A stretch of DNA of 64,000 nt from an uncultured Bacteroidota bacterium (GCA_903853805.1 CAINUN010000050.1:1-64000), one strand, 5' to 3'. Positions 54,901 to 63,547 are shown, counted from the first letter of the stretch. Made by a program: numbers and translations. The notes: generated by a model from the sequence alone, not told the origin.

Positions 54901-55488
54901 TTATTTTTTAACTCTGTTTGGGTTTTCATTCATGAAATTTTCCCAACTGCTCCGCTTGCTTTTCCCAGAAATTCTCGTTGGTCCTTTTATTTTTGGAATC
55001 GGTGATTTCATTTCATAATGATGACAAAGTGCTACGGCTACAGCGTCTGTTGCATCCATAAATCGTGGGTCTTCTTCAAATTTCAGAATGTGTTGCAGCA
55101 TTTGCCACACTTGCTCTTTAGTAGCATTTCCTTTTCCAGTGATGCTTTGTTTCACTTTTCTTGGTGCATATTCGATTGCTGCAAGTCCGTTCATCATAGA
55201 AGCGGCAATAGCTACACCTTGTGCCCTTCCCAACTTCAACATGCTTTGTACATTCTTACCGAAAAAAGGAGCTTCGATGGCAACAGCTGTTGGCCTGTGC
55301 GTTTTAATCAGCGTTTCCATTTTTCTGAAAATCATTTCCAATCTTTCGGCATGGTCTTGTTTCTTTGCTAATTGCAACACGCCCATTTCCACCAATGAAA
55401 TAGTAGCTTTGTCAATGCTGATTAATCCATAGCCCATCACTAATGTGCCGGGGTCAATGCCAAGAATAATTTGGGGGGAAGTTTGCAA
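54901..55488 (-). CDS. ruvC: Holliday-junction endonuclease RuvC
   Basis: RuvC cuts Holliday junctions. The 195-aa protein has the catalytic acidic residues in ILGIDPGT, AIEAPFFGKN and DATDAVAVALCHH, with the GRAQGVAIAA helix between them. No ATG precedes the first catalytic Asp, so translation probably begins at the TTG at 55488. It is divergent from the membrane-protein gene, whose ATG lies only 3 bp away, so the two promoters must overlap or lie inside the genes. Confidence 0.9.
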   Translation of the reverse strand: MQTSPQIILGIDPGTLVMGYGLISIDKATISLVEMGVLQLAKKQDHAERLEMIFRKMETLIKTHRPTAVAIEAPFFGKNVQSMLKLGRAQGVAIAASMMNGLAAIEYAPRKVKQSITGKGNATKEQVWQMLQHILKFEEDPRFMDATDAVAVALCHHYEMKSPIPKIKGPTRISGKSKRSSWENFMNENPNRVKK

Positions 55489-55491
55489 AAA

Positions 55492-56445
55492 ATGATTTTG
55501 AACAAAAGTAATAAAATAGCGTTCAACTACTTAATAAGCATTGCACTTTCAGCACTGTTGTTTTGGGGTATTTGGGTTCAAATCAAACAACAACTTTCCG
55601 TTACTTCTTTTTCTTTTGATTCTCTGCGCCAACATACTCAATACTTATTCTTTGCTTTTTTGTTGATGCCGCTCAATATTTTTATTGAAAGCAAGAGGTG
55701 GCAATCAATTTCCGATAATGCACAAACAATTTCGTTCAAGGACGCAATGCAAAGTGTGTTTTGCGGCATTGCTTTTTCTGTCATCACGCCTAACAGAATC
55801 GGAGAATATCCAGGTCGAATTTATTTCTTAAAAAGAAAAAATGTCATTCGACTCATTGCCGTTTCAGTTATGGCAGTACTTGCGCAAATACTCGTATTCG
55901 TTGTTTTAGGAAGCATGGGAATATTGCGTTTTCACTGCTTGTTTTCAACTGTTCTTATCAAAGGGTTTAGTGTACTATTGATTGGCGTTTTTATTATGCT
56001 TCTTCTTTCCTTTTTCTTCTTTGAACAATGGATGAATCGATTGGCTCGTTTTCACATTTTTAAAAGATTGAAAACCTATACTTATCTCGTTCAAAAAATT
56101 TCTACAAAAGAACAAATGAAAGTGTTGCTGCTTTCATTTTTACGAGTACTCGTATTCTCCACACAGTTGGTTTTGTTGCTTTGGTGGAATGAAATCAACG
56201 TTACTTTTTTCGATGGATTACTGATGGCATTTGTCTTCTTTTTGTCCATCGCCGTTATACCTTCTTTTGCTTTTGCAGAATTAGGTATTAGGGGTAAAAT
56301 GAGTTTGTTTCTGTTTGCTCCTTTCTCTTCGAATGCTATTGGAATTGTAATGGCAATCTTTATGCTTTGGTGCATCAATCTTTTATTGCCAGCACTATTC
56401 GGTTATTTTATTTTGCTTAAAAACAAATTGTTGTTGAAGAAATGA
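55492..56445 (+). CDS. Lysylphosphatidylglycerol synthase TM-like/flippase-like membrane protein
   Basis: The 317-aa protein has about eight transmembrane helices. The DAMQSVFCGIAFSVITPNRIGEYPGRIYFL segment fits the UPF0104/LPG-synthase transmembrane family, which contains lipid flippases, and a conserved late helix has IPSFAFAELGIRG. Substrate is unknown. I chose the ATG at 55492; the ORF-track start is a TTG. Its stop overlaps the start of the next gene (ATGA), so the two are coupled. Confidence 0.82.
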   Translation: MILNKSNKIAFNYLISIALSALLFWGIWVQIKQQLSVTSFSFDSLRQHTQYLFFAFLLMPLNIFIESKRWQSISDNAQTISFKDAMQSVFCGIAFSVITPNRIGEYPGRIYFLKRKNVIRLIAVSVMAVLAQILVFVVLGSMGILRFHCLFSTVLIKGFSVLLIGVFIMLLLSFFFFEQWMNRLARFHIFKRLKTYTYLVQKISTKEQMKVLLLSFLRVLVFSTQLVLLLWWNEINVTFFDGLLMAFVFFLSIAVIPSFAFAELGIRGKMSLFLFAPFSSNAIGIVMAIFMLWCINLLLPALFGYFILLKNKLLLKK

Positions 56446-57248
56446 AATCGTTGCTATCAAAATTTTCAACTGCTTTAATTGTATTGATTGTATTTGTAAC
56501 CACTACAAGTGCTCAAGAAGATTTTTGCAACACAAAGAACACATCCTTTCTCATTGGCGAAAAACTTTCTTACCGTGTTTACTACAATATGGCTATGATT
56601 TGGGTGTCTGCCGGTGAAGCACATTTTTATGTAAAAAACGAAAAACAAAATGGAAAATCTTTTTATCATTTTATTGGCGATGGCAATACTTTGAAAGCCT
56701 ATGAATGGTTCTACAAAGTGCAGGATGTGTATGAAAGTTATGTCGATGCAGAAACTATGTTGCCGCTTCGTGCAGTCAGAAATGTAAATGAAGGAAGCCA
56801 TAAAGTTAATAACGATGCCTTCTTTAATTATTCTGCATTAACAGCGACATCTAATGATGGTGTTTGTAAAATTCCTGTTTGCGTACAAGATGTTTTATCA
56901 GCCATTTTCTTTGCTCGTAATTTGGACTTTACCAAGTTTACGGTAGGTGCGAAAATCCCTTTCAACATGTACCTTGACAACAAGGTTTATCATTTGTTCA
57001 TCCGTTATTTGGGTAAAGAAAAAATCACCACACGTTTTGGCACTTTCAACGCTATAAAATTTAGTCCGTTACTCATCAATGGCACTTTGTTTACTGGTGG
57101 TGAAAAAATGACTGTTTGGGTAAGCGATGATGCTAACCATGTTCCAGTGCGTGTGGAAAGTCCCATTACTATTGGCAGCATTAAAGTGGATTTAGTGGCT
57201 TACGAAAATCTTCGTTATCCATTTCGTGCATTGCTCCGTCTTAATTGA
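56442..57248 (+). CDS. DUF3108 family secreted protein
   Basis: The 268-aa protein has a signal peptide (FSTALIVLIVFVTTTSAQ). The mature beta-rich sequence LIGEKLSYRVYYNMAMIWVSAGEAHFYV, and the later MTVWVSDDANHVPVRVESPI, fit DUF3108. Members are envelope proteins of unknown function. It overlaps the flippase-like gene by 4 bp and precedes an exported peptidase, suggesting a joint envelope operon. Confidence 0.85.
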   Translation: MKSLLSKFSTALIVLIVFVTTTSAQEDFCNTKNTSFLIGEKLSYRVYYNMAMIWVSAGEAHFYVKNEKQNGKSFYHFIGDGNTLKAYEWFYKVQDVYESYVDAETMLPLRAVRNVNEGSHKVNNDAFFNYSALTATSNDGVCKIPVCVQDVLSAIFFARNLDFTKFTVGAKIPFNMYLDNKVYHLFIRYLGKEKITTRFGTFNAIKFSPLLINGTLFTGGEKMTVWVSDDANHVPVRVESPITIGSIKVDLVAYENLRYPFRALLRLN

Positions 57249-57279
57249 ATAACTATTTTCGTCTTTCACAAATTTCTCA

Positions 57280-58560
57280 ATGCACTTACTCAAAGCCTTT
57301 TTCTTTTTCTTGATTTTACACCCATTCTTTCTTCATGCTCAAGATGAAAAACAATGGATGAAAAAACAGTTAGACATCATGGCCGGTTCTTCCATGAAAG
57401 GTCGCGGCTATGTGGGCAAAGGCGGTGAAAAAGCCGCTCATTATATCAATAATCTGTTCAAGAATTTTGGCTTGCAATCTTTTTATGAAGCAGGCGACTA
57501 TTTGCAAGAATATTCTTTTTCTGTAAACACTTTTCCCAACAAGGTTTTTCTAAGATTGCAACAAAAGAAACTGAAGCCGGGCGTTGATTTTATTGTACAT
57601 GCAGCAAGCCAAGGTTATAGTTGCAGCAACAAGAAAATCGAAACCCTAAATCTTAGAAACGTAAAAGACAGTATCGAATGGCATAGGCTCAAAAAAAACA
57701 TTAAACAAGACAAAGCTTATTTCCTTCAAGATGCCGACACGGTGGTGAAGTATGTGTATAATTCTTCACGAAAATTTGCTAAAGATTTACCCCAAGGTTT
57801 GTTTCTCATTCCGCAACATGGCAAGCTGACTTGGACGGTGGCAACCGAAACAATTCCTGCTACTATTTTTTATGTTGAAGACACGGTTTTGCCTCAACAC
57901 ATCAAAAAGGTTTCTGTAAAACTCGATGAGCAATTCATTCCTAATTTCAAGAACAACAATGTCATTGGGTATGTAAAGGGAACAGTATTTCCTGATAGTT
58001 TCCTAGTGTTTTCTGCCCACTTCGACCATCTTGGAAAAATGGGAAAGCACACCATTTTCCCGGGGGCAAACGACAATGCTAGCGGCACTTCTTTGATGCT
58101 GTATATGGCCAACTATTTTGCAGAGCACCCACAGAAATATTCCATTGCTTTTATGGCTTTTAGTGGTGAAGAAGCAGGTCTTTTAGGTTCTAAATTTTAT
58201 ACCAACAACCCCTTATTTCCACTCAAGAAAATTCGTTTCCTAATCAATCTCGACATGGCAGGCGAAGCCATCAATGGCATTACGGTGGTGAATGCTACTG
58301 AACAAAAAAAGGCTTTTCAAACCCTCAAGAATATCAACGAAGACTTCCACTTTCTTTCTAAAATAAATGAACGTGGACAAACCCAAAACAGCGACCATTT
58401 TCATTTTAGCGAAAAGGGGGTGCCTGCCATTTTTATTTATGCCAATGGCACCAAACCTTATTACCACGATGTGTTTGACCAAGCCAAGGAAGTGACTTTT
58501 GATGGGGTGGATGGGATGATTGATTTGCTGAAAGAATTTGTGGAACGATTGCAGCGGTGA
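57280..58560 (+). CDS. Secreted M28 family zinc peptidase
   Basis: The 426-aa protein has a signal peptide (LLKAFFFFLILHPFFLHAQ) and the M28 aminopeptidase zinc ligands in order: His (FSAHFDHLG), Asp (GANDNASGTS), Glu-Glu (FSGEEAGLLGS), Asp (LINLDMAGEA) and a late His (YYHDVFDQ). It should release N-terminal amino acids from peptides outside the inner membrane. It ends 10 bp before a short repeat (58571). Confidence 0.9.
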   Translation: MHLLKAFFFFLILHPFFLHAQDEKQWMKKQLDIMAGSSMKGRGYVGKGGEKAAHYINNLFKNFGLQSFYEAGDYLQEYSFSVNTFPNKVFLRLQQKKLKPGVDFIVHAASQGYSCSNKKIETLNLRNVKDSIEWHRLKKNIKQDKAYFLQDADTVVKYVYNSSRKFAKDLPQGLFLIPQHGKLTWTVATETIPATIFYVEDTVLPQHIKKVSVKLDEQFIPNFKNNNVIGYVKGTVFPDSFLVFSAHFDHLGKMGKHTIFPGANDNASGTSLMLYMANYFAEHPQKYSIAFMAFSGEEAGLLGSKFYTNNPLFPLKKIRFLINLDMAGEAINGITVVNATEQKKAFQTLKNINEDFHFLSKINERGQTQNSDHFHFSEKGVPAIFIYANGTKPYYHDVFDQAKEVTFDGVDGMIDLLKEFVERLQR

Positions 58561-58570
58561 GGGTTTCGTT

Positions 58571-58628
58571 TTTGATGATGAAGCAGATGCTTCGCCAAAC
58601 TGTTTTGACAAGCTACGAGGAATTGAGA
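58571..58628. repeat. Short dyad repeat, copy 1, left flank of the toxin-antitoxin pair
   Basis: This is a ~58-bp direct repeat of the 59201-59261 sequence. The core GAAGCA-GA-TGCTTC (6-2-6 dyad) is followed by GCCAAACTGTT, then ACAAGCTA and GAGGAA. The two copies bracket the DUF433/DUF5615 genes. Confidence 0.78.
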
Positions 58629-58634
58629 CCATCA

Positions 58635-58958
58635 TTATTTAATCACAACAGCACCTAATGGAAGTTTTTCCTGTGCTAAAAAGTCTTTTACCAACGGCGA
58701 CAATTTTGTGAGTTCATCATAGCTGTTAATAACCGCAGACAGGACAAAGACTGTTATAGAATATTTCTGAAAGTTTTGTTGGTGCTGAAGATTTTTGTCA
58801 AAGGTTAATAGTGCATCAAAGCTGTTCTCGATAAGCAACGACATAAGCTCTCCATTCTTTTTTCCTTCCCAGTTTTTATCCCGAACAGTATAAATTTGGT
58901 GCTCCGAAAAATCAAGTTTTAACCTTTTGGGTAAATTCTCATCAAGCAACAGCTTCAT
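58635..58958 (-). CDS. DUF5615 PIN-like toxin candidate
   Basis: The 107-aa protein begins MKLLLDENLPKRLK and continues IYTVRDKNWEGKKNGELMSL and ALLTFDKNLQHQQN. This fits DUF5615, a PIN-like (Mut7-C-like) nuclease fold with acidic residues Asp6-Glu7 and a later Asp. With the DUF433 partner upstream it forms a typical type II toxin-antitoxin-like pair; nuclease activity is inferred. Its start overlaps the DUF433 gene by 17 bp. Confidence 0.85.
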   Translation of the reverse strand: MKLLLDENLPKRLKLDFSEHQIYTVRDKNWEGKKNGELMSLLIENSFDALLTFDKNLQHQQNFQKYSITVFVLSAVINSYDELTKLSPLVKDFLAQEKLPLGAVVIK

Positions 58959-59181
58959 AAAGTTGAGCTATGTTTTTGCTATTAAAAAGCTTGCTTGCAC
59001 AATCGAGCAAAGCAATTGCTTGTTCTGTTGTTACAGAAGGGAAATCTTCTAAAAACACATCGAGTGAAAGACCTGTTTCTAAATGATCGAATAAAGTTTC
59101 TACCGGAACGCGTGTACCCTTAAACACCACCTGACCACCAAGTGTTCCTTCATCCATTGAAATAATGTTGTCGAGTTTCAT
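58942..59181 (-). CDS. DUF433 antitoxin-like protein
   Basis: The 79-aa protein has the DUF433 core GGQVVFKGTRVPVETLFDHLETGLSLDVFLEDFPSVT, a small helix-turn-helix-like fold that pairs with DUF5615 or PIN-like toxins. It would neutralise the toxin and probably repress the pair. It leads the two-gene operon, and its upstream flank is the second short repeat. Confidence 0.88.
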   Translation of the reverse strand: MKLDNIISMDEGTLGGQVVFKGTRVPVETLFDHLETGLSLDVFLEDFPSVTTEQAIALLDCASKLFNSKNIAQLYEAVA

Positions 59182-59200
59182 AGCTCAAAGTTATTGTTTT

Positions 59201-59261
59201 ATTGATGATGACGAAGCACATGCTTCGCCAAACTGTTAAAACAAGCTAAGAGGAACTGAGA
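59201..59261. repeat. Short dyad repeat, copy 2, right flank of the toxin-antitoxin pair
   Basis: Same orientation as copy 1. The core GAAGCA-CA-TGCTTC is followed by GCCAAACTGTT, ACAAGCTA and GAGGAA. Differences are mostly single bases plus a 3-base insertion before the dyad. Confidence 0.78.
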
Positions 59262-59285
59262 AACATCTGGAACAGCTAGCTTTCA

Positions 59286-60110
59286 TCATTTCGCTTTTTC
59301 AAATTCGTAAGCTATGTCGTCCGCTTCACCACCAGCGAAATCACCTTCACTTGAATTAGACACAACTTTATCTCCGTCTTTGTACACATTATGGACATTC
59401 CTAAGAATAAGTTTGCCCCCTATAAATGACCAGTTATATTGTTTGATAAAATGTCCGCTTTTGTCAAACAGATTAATTAAATCCATTTGTGGAACCATTT
59501 CCCAAAAATCAATTACTACTTCATATGTTGCTGCACTATCAATTCCGTATATTCCATAATAATCTGAAAAGTCGTCCTTTGAAATAAGGCTGTCGCTAAA
59601 GAGCACTGAATGACCAGAGGCAATATATTTATCTTTAAGAATATTATCAATGAAATATTTACTCAAACTTTTAATGTTTTTGTCTGCCCTTTTATAAATG
59701 TAGGTTGCTGGGTCAGCTTTTTGTTTCCAATATTTATTATTGTGATACTCTTTGATTTTTAGCTGAGAGAAATTATTTTCAAATGTCAACACATAGTATT
59801 GAACAGTGTCACCCGCCTGATATACATAGTTGCTAACTTTCTTTAAAGGAAGCTTGAAGTCCTCGTGATATCCTTTGAAATAACAACTGTCAGGTTGCTT
59901 GGTGTCAAAGGCTACTTCGTAAGCAAAACTCGCAAAAGTCCAAGCATATTTGAAAATACTTTTATAGAAAATTGTGGAGTCTATATATGCCGTGTAATGC
60001 CATATGCCTGTTGGAAAATCCGGGATAGAAGCATTGGTATTTACGGGTTGGTAAGTGGGTTTGACCGTCGCTTTTTGTCCGTCACCACCAAGGCAACTAG
60101 AGAAAAACAT
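59286..60110 (-). CDS. Lipoprotein of unknown function
   Basis: The 274-aa sequence reads MFFSSCLGGDGQKATVKPTYQPVN and continues as a beta-rich protein (YHNNKYWKQKADPATYIYKR, DFSDYYGIYGIDSAATYEVVIDFW). FFSSC looks like a lipobox, but the ATG at 60110 leaves only five residues before the Cys. Codons upstream (ILTIIILIMFFSSC) would complete a signal peptide, yet have no ATG before a stop at 60141-60143; CTG, ATA or TTG are the only candidates. A lost or non-standard start is possible. I do not recognise the family. Confidence 0.65.
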   Translation of the reverse strand: MFFSSCLGGDGQKATVKPTYQPVNTNASIPDFPTGIWHYTAYIDSTIFYKSIFKYAWTFASFAYEVAFDTKQPDSCYFKGYHEDFKLPLKKVSNYVYQAGDTVQYYVLTFENNFSQLKIKEYHNNKYWKQKADPATYIYKRADKNIKSLSKYFIDNILKDKYIASGHSVLFSDSLISKDDFSDYYGIYGIDSAATYEVVIDFWEMVPQMDLINLFDKSGHFIKQYNWSFIGGKLILRNVHNVYKDGDKVVSNSSEGDFAGGEADDIAYEFEKAK

Positions 60111-60213
60111 TATCAAAATTATTATTGTCAGTATTTGTCTCTAGGTTGTTTTATTGTTCGTTTCTTATCGGAATATTAAAAGTTGGTAGGTCGCTCAATA
60201 ATTACTACCAACC

Positions 60214-60238
60214 CAGTTTGGCGAAGATTGCATCTTCG
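60214..60238. repeat. Short dyad repeat, copy 3 (inverted, partial)
   Basis: On the minus strand it reads CGAAGATGCAATCTTCG followed by GCCAAACTG-like sequence. The dyad is GAAGAT/ATCTTC instead of GAAGCA/TGCTTC, so two positions changed together with pairing kept. Confidence 0.6.
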
Positions 60239-60289
60239 TCTTTCCTTCAATCTTCCAAAAATACCAATTTCCCTCTACTTCACATCCAC

Positions 60290-60520
60290 TTCACTCCAAG
60301 TGATTCTAGTTTCACTTTTTCAATAACTAGTTTATCAATTTCAAGAACTCACTTCACTCCAAGTGATTCTAGTTTCACTTTTTCAAGAACTAGTTTATCA
60401 ATTTCAAGAACTCACTTCACTCCAAGTGATTCCAGTTTCACTTTGAGTGAAACCATAACTACAATTTCAAGAACTTACCTCACTTAAAGTGAGGTGAGTT
60501 TCACTTTGAGTGAAACTGAA
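60290..60520. repeat. Intergenic tandem array 3: 63-bp unit made of 21-bp sub-units
   Basis: TCACTCCAAG recurs at 60291, 60354 and 60417, exactly 63 bp apart. Within a unit, 21-bp sub-units share TCAAGAACT-type ends. Dyads include TCACT-CCA-AGTGA, TTTCACT-TTG-AGTGAAA and, at the right end, CCTCACTT-AA-AGTGAGG. A shadow ORF (60125-60487) shows heptapeptide periodicity because 21 is a multiple of 3; I do not call it a gene. The array sits in the divergent gap between the lipoprotein and M2 peptidase genes. Confidence 0.85.
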
Positions 60521-60653
60521 GACAAAATGATAAAACGTTGTGGTCTTTTTTTAATAAAAACTCAGTGTTCTTTGTGCTTCCTTCGACTGCTTTGTGGTTA
60601 TCAATCAACATCTCTCCCATAGAATTCTTACTTTCGTTGCAATCATTTTTTCA

Positions 60654-62447
60654 ATGAAAGCAAGCAAACTTTTTTCAGGAATTATTTTTCTTTCCTTTTT
60701 CTTTTCGTTTTCAGCAAAAGCACAAACTGTTCAGCAATTTCTTGATCAATATACTCAGGAATATGTGAAGCTATATACCAATTCATCGTTGGCACAATGG
60801 CGCGCCAATATTGAAATAAAGGAAGGCGACACCACCAATAGTTTCATGGCGCAAAAAACGGATGAGGCAATGGCGGAGTTCACGGGCAGCAAGACTAATA
60901 TTGAGCAGGCAAGAAAGTTTTTGAAAGAAAAAACACTCACCGAAAAACAAAGAAAGCAACTCGAAATCATTCTTTACAACGCTGCCAACAATCCGCAAAC
61001 AGTTGCCAATATTGTAAAAATGCGCATCAAAGCAGAGAACGAACAAACCCAAAAGCTCTATGGCTTTCAATATATGTATGATGGCAAAAAAGTGAGCACC
61101 AACGATTTGGATGATGTTTTGAAAAAAGAAACCGACCTCCATAAACGCCAAGCTGCTTGGGAAGCGAGCAAAGAAGTGGGGAAGAGTTTAAAACCTGGTT
61201 TGCTTATGCTGCGCGATTTAAGAAACAATACGGTGATGGCTTTGGGTTACCACGATTTCTTCACCTATCAGGTGTCGGACTACAACATGAAGACCGATGA
61301 GATGATGAAAACTATGGATAAACTCATACAACAGCTTTATCCGCTTTACCGTGAATTGCATACATGGATGCGCTATGAAATGGCGAAGAAATACGGTGTG
61401 AAAGAAGTACCAGATTATTTACCGGCTCATTGGTTGCCCAATCGTTGGGGGCAAGATTGGAGTTCAGCGGTGAATGTCACAGGGCTTAATTTGGATAGCG
61501 TTTTAGGAACAAAATCTGCTTCTTGGGTTGTTCATGAAGGCGAGCGTTTATACACAAGCATCGGTTATCCTTCCCTTCCCGAAAACTTTTGGCAAAACTC
61601 AAGCCTTTATCCTTATCCGGCAGATAGCAATGTGAAGAAAAACAACCATGCTTCTGCTTGGCACATTGACCTAAATAAAAATGTCCGTAGCCTCATGAGC
61701 GTGGAACCCAACGCAGAGTGGTATGAAACTGCCAATCATGAACTAGGGCATATTTACTATTACCTTACTTATTCAAACGATAATGTTCCGCCTTTGTTAC
61801 GTGCTGGTGCTAATCGTGCTTACCATGAAGCCCTTGGTTCTATGATGGGTTTGGCTGCCATGCAAAAACCCTATTTAGTAGGAAGAGGATTAATCAATGC
61901 CAACACCAAAACAGATGAAATGCAATCTTTACTGAAAGAAGCATTGAATACGGTAGTCTTCATGTATTTCTCTTGCGGAACCATGAGCAATTTTGAAAAA
62001 GCACTTTATGTAGATAATCTTCCTGAAAATGAATTTAATAGAAAATGGTGGGACTTAGCTAGGAAATATCAAGGAATTGTTCCGCCAACCAACCGTGGAG
62101 AAGAATATGCGGATGCAGCTACCAAAACGCATATTAACGACGACCCTGCGCAATATTATGATTATGCACTTTCTTATGTGATTCTTTACCAATTACACAA
62201 TCACATTGCTAAGAAAATCCTTCATCAAGACCCAAGAGCCACCAATTATTATGGAAACAAAGAAATAGGGAAATTCATTAAAACAATCATGCAGCCAGGC
62301 GCTTCTGTTGATTGGCGAAAAGTGTTGAAACAAAGCACCGGTGAAGAATTGAACGCTAATGCTATGCTTGAGTATTTTCAACCTTTAATGAATTGGTTGA
62401 AAAAAGAAAATCAAGGAAGGAAGTATTCATTGCCTATGAAAATGTAA
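60654..62447 (+). CDS. M2 family metallopeptidase (peptidyl-dipeptidase A-like)
   Basis: The 597-aa secreted enzyme resembles angiotensin-converting enzyme. It has a signal peptide (SKLFSGIIFLSFFFSFSAKAQ), the zinc motif HELGH in ETANHELGHIYYYLTY and the third ligand region RAYHEALGSMMGLAA. It would remove C-terminal dipeptides from peptides in the periplasm or outside. I chose the ATG at 60654 because the signal peptide begins there; the ORF-track start is 20 codons earlier. Near the centre PDYLPAHWLPNRWGQDW is another family segment. Confidence 0.92.
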   Translation: MKASKLFSGIIFLSFFFSFSAKAQTVQQFLDQYTQEYVKLYTNSSLAQWRANIEIKEGDTTNSFMAQKTDEAMAEFTGSKTNIEQARKFLKEKTLTEKQRKQLEIILYNAANNPQTVANIVKMRIKAENEQTQKLYGFQYMYDGKKVSTNDLDDVLKKETDLHKRQAAWEASKEVGKSLKPGLLMLRDLRNNTVMALGYHDFFTYQVSDYNMKTDEMMKTMDKLIQQLYPLYRELHTWMRYEMAKKYGVKEVPDYLPAHWLPNRWGQDWSSAVNVTGLNLDSVLGTKSASWVVHEGERLYTSIGYPSLPENFWQNSSLYPYPADSNVKKNNHASAWHIDLNKNVRSLMSVEPNAEWYETANHELGHIYYYLTYSNDNVPPLLRAGANRAYHEALGSMMGLAAMQKPYLVGRGLINANTKTDEMQSLLKEALNTVVFMYFSCGTMSNFEKALYVDNLPENEFNRKWWDLARKYQGIVPPTNRGEEYADAATKTHINDDPAQYYDYALSYVILYQLHNHIAKKILHQDPRATNYYGNKEIGKFIKTIMQPGASVDWRKVLKQSTGEELNANAMLEYFQPLMNWLKKENQGRKYSLPMKM

Positions 62448-62460
62448 GAACTGTTAAGCC

Positions 62461-63537
62461 ATGATGATATTTTATTGGTTGCAGTATCTTTTTGTGTTTT
62501 TTCTATCATCGTTATCAACTTTCAAGCGGAAAGCGATGTGTTTTTCATTTGCATCCCTTTGGATTTTTCTGGTATTTTTTGCTGCTTCAAGGTCTTCAAA
62601 AGTAGATTTAGATTACCAAGCATATGTCAATTATTTTGTCAAGTTCATGTCGGGGTTTAATTACTTTACTTCAAACAGAGTAATTTTTTATGAGCCTTGT
62701 TTCTATTTTATTCCCATAATTGGCAAAACGCTTTTCAATCCGCCTTACGATCTTTATGCATGTTTTACAATTTTTGCCTGCCTTGGCGTTTATTTCAAAC
62801 TTAAATCATTTCAACTTTCCAACTCTTTCTTTCTTACAATGCTCTTATATGGCAGCTCTTATTTCATCCTTCATGAAATGACTCAAATAAGAGTTGGCAT
62901 CGCAACCGGAATCTTATTACTTAGCATAAAACCATGTTATAACCGTAATTTAAAATCATTTATTCTACACATTCTTTCCGCGTGTTTTTTTCATTATTCA
63001 AGCATTGTATTTTTCCCCCTTTATTTTCTAAAAACAAAATCACTCAACAAGACTTTTTGGTTGTTTATGATTGGTCTTGGGTATTTTTTGGCAATTATAA
63101 ACATTGATATTCTTAAGCTTACACACCTTTCATCTTATTTTGTAAAAGTAGAATTGTACACTAAAGCTGCTGAAGCTCATGAAACACACTATACCATCAA
63201 CATTTATAACTTTGGAATTTTCATCAGTATTATTATGTCAATTGTAATGATATTGAAACATGAAATGCTCTCCAAGTTCAACCCTTATATCAATTTGATT
63301 TTGAAAATAAATGTGCTCTCTATTTTTGCATTTACAGCGCTTTCCTTTTTACCTGTTTTTGCCGGAAGATTATCAGAGTTATTTGCCATAGTACAAATGT
63401 TGATGTACCCAACATTGATTTATGTTTTCAGAGAAAAGTTTGTGGGGTATGCCATTGTGATAGTTATATCTTTTCTCAATTTCTGGAACTTTTTCTATCA
63501 TAGTAAACTTGTGTTTCCATATAGTGTTTGGTGGTAA
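62461..63537 (+). CDS. EpsG-like polysaccharide polymerase membrane protein
   Basis: The 358-aa protein has about ten transmembrane helices. The segment SSKVDLDYQAYVNYF, with acidic residues after the second helix, and the HEMTQIRVGIATGILLLSI motif fit the EpsG family (Wzy-like exopolysaccharide polymerases). It lies 13 bp after the M2 peptidase gene and 10 bp before a GT2 glycosyltransferase, so it opens a surface-polysaccharide cluster that runs past the right edge. Confidence 0.85.
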   Translation: MMIFYWLQYLFVFFLSSLSTFKRKAMCFSFASLWIFLVFFAASRSSKVDLDYQAYVNYFVKFMSGFNYFTSNRVIFYEPCFYFIPIIGKTLFNPPYDLYACFTIFACLGVYFKLKSFQLSNSFFLTMLLYGSSYFILHEMTQIRVGIATGILLLSIKPCYNRNLKSFILHILSACFFHYSSIVFFPLYFLKTKSLNKTFWLFMIGLGYFLAIINIDILKLTHLSSYFVKVELYTKAAEAHETHYTINIYNFGIFISIIMSIVMILKHEMLSKFNPYINLILKINVLSIFAFTALSFLPVFAGRLSELFAIVQMLMYPTLIYVFREKFVGYAIVIVISFLNFWNFFYHSKLVFPYSVWW

Positions 63538-63547
63538 AAAAGGATAA

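Noticed and set aside
60125-60487. 120-aa ORF with heptapeptide repeats
   Set aside because: Shadow of the 63/21-bp array 3; the first part has no signal peptide or family similarity.
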